From positions 1 through 64,000 of the forward strand of contig JAAYXE010000159.1 in NCBI GenBank assembly GCA_012516075.1: a stretch of DNA of 64,000 nt, given 5' to 3'. Source of the DNA: Chloroflexota bacterium (GTDB taxonomy: Bacteria > Chloroflexota > Anaerolineae > Anaerolineales > UBA4823). Positions 62,066 to 64,000 of this stretch are shown in pieces. Within the stretch, counting starts at the first letter, position 1. Each line of letters opens with the position of its first letter. Position numbers and translations under genes: made by a program. Under the pieces are notes generated by a model that made no database searches, was not told the DNA's origin, and saw only the letters and a program-made list of their open reading frames with translations.

Positions 62066-62463
62066 GGGGATGACTGGTTTCGACGGGAGAGGCTGGTCCC
62101 AAACTGCGAGCCGAGAGGCGCCGACCTCGATAAATCAGCGCAAAAAAATAAGTGCCAACCGCACTTCCTACGCTGCTCTTCCTCTCGCCGCATAAGCGAG
62201 TGATTAAGCAGCTGGCCCCTTAGATGGGCCACGTCCACCGGCGCCGCTCTCCGGCCGGCCGCCGGACCGGGCGTCACAAAGCCGGAGTGCTGCACGCTAC
62301 GCCGCTACACGTGCAAAAGAAGGGCTTTCGGGCCCTGGCGGCTGGCCCAGCGCCTGCTCTGTCGATCGTGCGGCGTCTGGGCGAGAGCAAACGATCGACT
62401 ACGCTCGTAGACGTTTGGAGATCGAATCTTTCGGACTCGGGTTCGATTCCCGACATCTCCACC
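62066..62463 (+). ncRNA. ssrA: Transfer-messenger RNA (tmRNA)
   Basis: 5' GGGGATGACTGGTTTCGACG and 3' GGGTTCGATTCCCGACATCTCC form the tRNA-like domain; 5' GGGGATG pairs with 3' CATCTCC (7 bp, one G-U). The T-loop is GGTTCGATTCC. The mRNA-like frame starts at GCC 62154 and encodes the tag ANRTSYAALPLAA, stop TAA at 62193-62195. The 3' end reads ACC-T, so CCA is not fully encoded and must be added. Tags of stalled proteins end in LAA, recognised by ClpXP. smpB is at 35911. A single-piece, standard tmRNA. Confidence 0.97.
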
Positions 62464-62471
62464 TGAAGCAG

Positions 62472-62497
62472 AAAAACCGGCCGTGCGCCGGTTTTTT
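62472..62497 (+). terminator. Intrinsic terminator of ssrA
   Basis: AAAAACCGGC (62472-62481), loop CGTGC, GCCGGTTTTT (62487-62496), with one further T. Confidence 0.93.
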
Positions 62498-62596
62498 ATT
62501 CTGCCCCGTCTCCAGTCCCGCCGGATCCGCAGGCATCATCCCATGTATAATTACCCCAACTCAACCAAAAAAGGAACGACCAAAGGAGGCATTCCA

Positions 62597-63358
62597 ATGA
62601 CCCAACCTGCGAACCGCCTGGATCTTCCCGATGCACCTGTCAGCGAAAAAGGCAGGGGGATCACAGGCATGGAATACGAGATCATCGGCACCACCATGCA
62701 GGCCGTGATCCTGGAACTCGACCCGGGCGAGACGGTATACTCCGAAAGCGGTGGGATGGCATGGATGTCCAGCAACATCGAGATGCGCACCAGCGGGCGC
62801 GGCGGGGGGCTGGGCGGCGTGCTCAAACGCGCTGTCAGCGGTGAATCGCTCTTCCTGGTCGAATACACCAGCCAGAATGGCAAGGGCAAAGTCGCCTTTG
62901 CAGCCAGTTTTCCCGGAAGGATCGTCCCGATCCGGCTGGAACAGGGCCAGCAGATGATCTGTCAGAAAACGGCATTCCTGTGCGCGGAGAAAACCGTCAG
63001 CCTGGACATTCACTTCCGCCGCAGACTGGGTGCGGGCATCTTCGGCGGTGAGGGCTTCATCATGCAGAAGCTGACCGGCCCCGGGGTCGCCTTCGTCACG
63101 CTGGATGGTGAGATTTTTGAGTATGATCTGGCGCCCAACGAGGTCATGAGGGTCGACACCGGGCACGTCGCTATGTACGAGCCCACGGTTGCCTTTGATG
63201 TCGAGATGGTCAGGGGCTTTTCCAACATCTTTTTCGGCGGCGAAGGCCTATTCCTGGCCACCCTGCGCGGACCCGGCCGCATCTGGCTGCAGACCATGCC
63301 CACCAGCAACCTGGCGCGCGCTCTCAAACCCTACCTACCCACCAGCTCGAACGGGTAA
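62597..63358 (+). CDS. AIM24 family protein (TIGR00266)
   Basis: 253 residues from ATG 62597 (AAAGGAGG). A beta-rich protein with [33 protein letters not shown] and [21 protein letters not shown], the TIGR00266/AIM24 pattern. Function in bacteria is unknown. It follows ssrA and has its own terminator. Confidence 0.88.
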   Translation: MTQPANRLDLPDAPVSEKGRGITGMEYEIIGTTMQAVILELDPGETVYSESGGMAWMSSNIEMRTSGRGGGLGGVLKRAVSGESLFLVEYTSQNGKGKVAFAASFPGRIVPIRLEQGQQMICQKTAFLCAEKTVSLDIHFRRRLGAGIFGGEGFIMQKLTGPGVAFVTLDGEIFEYDLAPNEVMRVDTGHVAMYEPTVAFDVEMVRGFSNIFFGGEGLFLATLRGPGRIWLQTMPTSNLARALKPYLPTSSNG

Positions 63359-63372
63359 AAGTAGAATCTTCT

Positions 63373-63399
63373 GGGGAGGCAGCAGCGAACTGCCTCCCC
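63373..63399 (+). terminator. Intrinsic terminator-like hairpin
   Basis: GGGGAGGCAG (63373-63382), loop CAGCGAA, CTGCCTCCCC (63390-63399), then GTTTCC. Confidence 0.75.
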
Positions 63400-63470
63400 G
63401 TTTCCATGCAAACCGGCCTGCCTGCGTTTGCTCATCCATTACTTGATCATAACGAAGGAAGGTTTTCTCC

Positions 63471-64000
63471 ATGCTGGATGTCATCGCTTTTGATGCCGAT
63501 GATACGCTCTGGCATACCGAGTTGTATTACCGCCAGGCCGAACAGCGCTACCTCGCCATGCTGGCGGCCTGCGGGGTCTCTACGGAGGATGCGCTGGCCG
63601 CGCTCCACCGCCTGGAGATCGACAACCTGGTTTACTTTGGTTACGGGATTCGCGGCTTCATCCTGTCGATGATCGAGGCCGCTATTCAGGTCTCCGCCGG
63701 GCGCGTGTCCACGTCCGATATCCAGGAGATGATCGAGCTGGGGCGCGGCATGACAGGCCACGAGATCCGGCTGCTGGACGGCGTCAGGGAAACGCTGGAC
63801 AGTCTTACCGGTCGGCGCCTGATGCTCATCACCAAAGGCGATACCCTGGATCAGGAGAGCAAGATCCGCCGTTCCGGCCTGGCCGGTTATTTCCCGCTGG
63901 TCGAGATCGTGCTCGATAAAACCCCCGAAGCGTATGCCAGTGTTTTCGCCCGCCATTCCATAGACCCTACTCGCTTTGTCATGGTGGGGAACTCACTGCG
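63471..64000 (+). CDS. HAD-superfamily hydrolase (C-terminus off the right edge)
   Basis: At least 176 residues. FDADDTLWHTE holds the nucleophile Asp and acid Asp (DxD); LMLITKGD is the second motif, with Thr and the next Lys; RFVMVGNSLR is the third, but its catalytic Asp pair lies beyond the edge. A phosphatase or related enzyme acting on a small phosphate compound; substrate unknown. The start ATG 63471 follows GAAGGAAGG. Confidence 0.9.
   Translation, partial: MLDVIAFDADDTLWHTELYYRQAEQRYLAMLAACGVSTEDALAALHRLEIDNLVYFGYGIRGFILSMIEAAIQVSAGRVSTSDIQEMIELGRGMTGHEIRLLDGVRETLDSLTGRRLMLITKGDTLDQESKIRRSGLAGYFPLVEIVLDKTPEAYASVFARHSIDPTRFVMVGNSL

Noticed and set aside
62224-62466. Frames of 60-80 codons inside tmRNA
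   Set aside because: They lie in the structured RNA gene, whose ends, tag and T-loop are clear.
1-64000. CRISPR arrays, insertion sequences, prophage or tRNA genes
   Set aside because: No regularly spaced repeats, transposase or integrase motifs, or tRNA cloverleaf were found on either strand.

Overview
The window (about 57% GC by eye, densely packed, genes on both strands) looks like chromosomal DNA of a Chloroflexota bacterium, probably class Anaerolineae. This is inferred from the housekeeping gene mix, lipoproteins with Pro/Ala/Glu/Thr-rich linkers after the lipobox, a secreted S8 protease ending in a YLPLIF-type tail, ROK-regulated sugar ABC operons, and NirK-type denitrification genes. 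I see no insertion sequence, prophage, CRISPR array or tRNA. The one large RNA gene is ssrA (tmRNA).

Layout. 1-7.2 kb, minus strand: phosphohexomutase, TatD and polyprenyl-diphosphate synthase, then a separate transcription unit. That unit starts with a consensus promoter, a 37-codon threonine-rich leader peptide and competing hairpins ending in a terminator, followed by an aminotransferase and a fused glutamate-cysteine-ligase-like/M20 peptidase protein that runs off the left edge. 7.3-12.1 kb: cysteine desulfurase-mnmA, a cold-shock gene with a terminator-like leader hairpin, trmI and a Nudix hydrolase. 12.1-17.6 kb: ROK regulator plus MFS transporter, ribosomal protein L25, a membrane HExxH protein, and Fe-alcohol dehydrogenase with an ABM-fold protein. 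18-23.4 kb: a eukaryote-like tandem phosphofructokinase, an FAD oxidoreductase and a FetAB-like ABC pair. 23.5-32 kb, minus strand: ROK regulator, sugar ABC importer, nucleotidyltransferase-phosphohexomutase fusion and phosphodiester glycosidase, read as one operon. 32-39.5 kb, plus strand: unknown protein, CtpA-like protease, LCP ligase, SmpB, unknown protein, prenol kinase-like protein and histidine ammonia-lyase. 39.5-43.5 kb: a long untranslated leader and a broken S8 protease gene. 43.7-55.5 kb: IscA-like protein, zinc-ribbon and SH3-like proteins, pentose-phosphate genes (tkt, HEAT protein, zwf), esterase, patatin and a heterodimeric ABC exporter. 55.6-59.2 kb: a Crp/Fnr regulator, a DUF1858 protein, copper nitrite reductase and two small membrane proteins. 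59.2-64 kb: ECF sigma factor-DegV-membrane protein operon, tmRNA, an AIM24-family protein and a partial HAD hydrolase.

Three observations stand out. (1) The leader at 3756-3965 has every part of a ribosome-mediated attenuator: threonine codons, a 1:2 hairpin, a 9-bp 2:3 antiterminator and a 3:4 terminator. The genes behind it pair a ligase-like domain, a transaminase and an M20 deacylase-like domain, which would suit protect-transaminate-deprotect chemistry. (2) Two near-identical 14-bp palindromes (TTGCKCCAGCGCAA) lie at exactly the same distance from their -10 boxes, upstream of the DUF1858 gene and of nirK, next to a cysteine-free Crp/Fnr gene; this defines a small putative nitrogen-oxide regulon. 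(3) A tandem phosphofructokinase has a degenerate C-terminal half, as in fungi and animals, and a nucleotidyltransferase-mutase fusion has lost its nucleotide signature.
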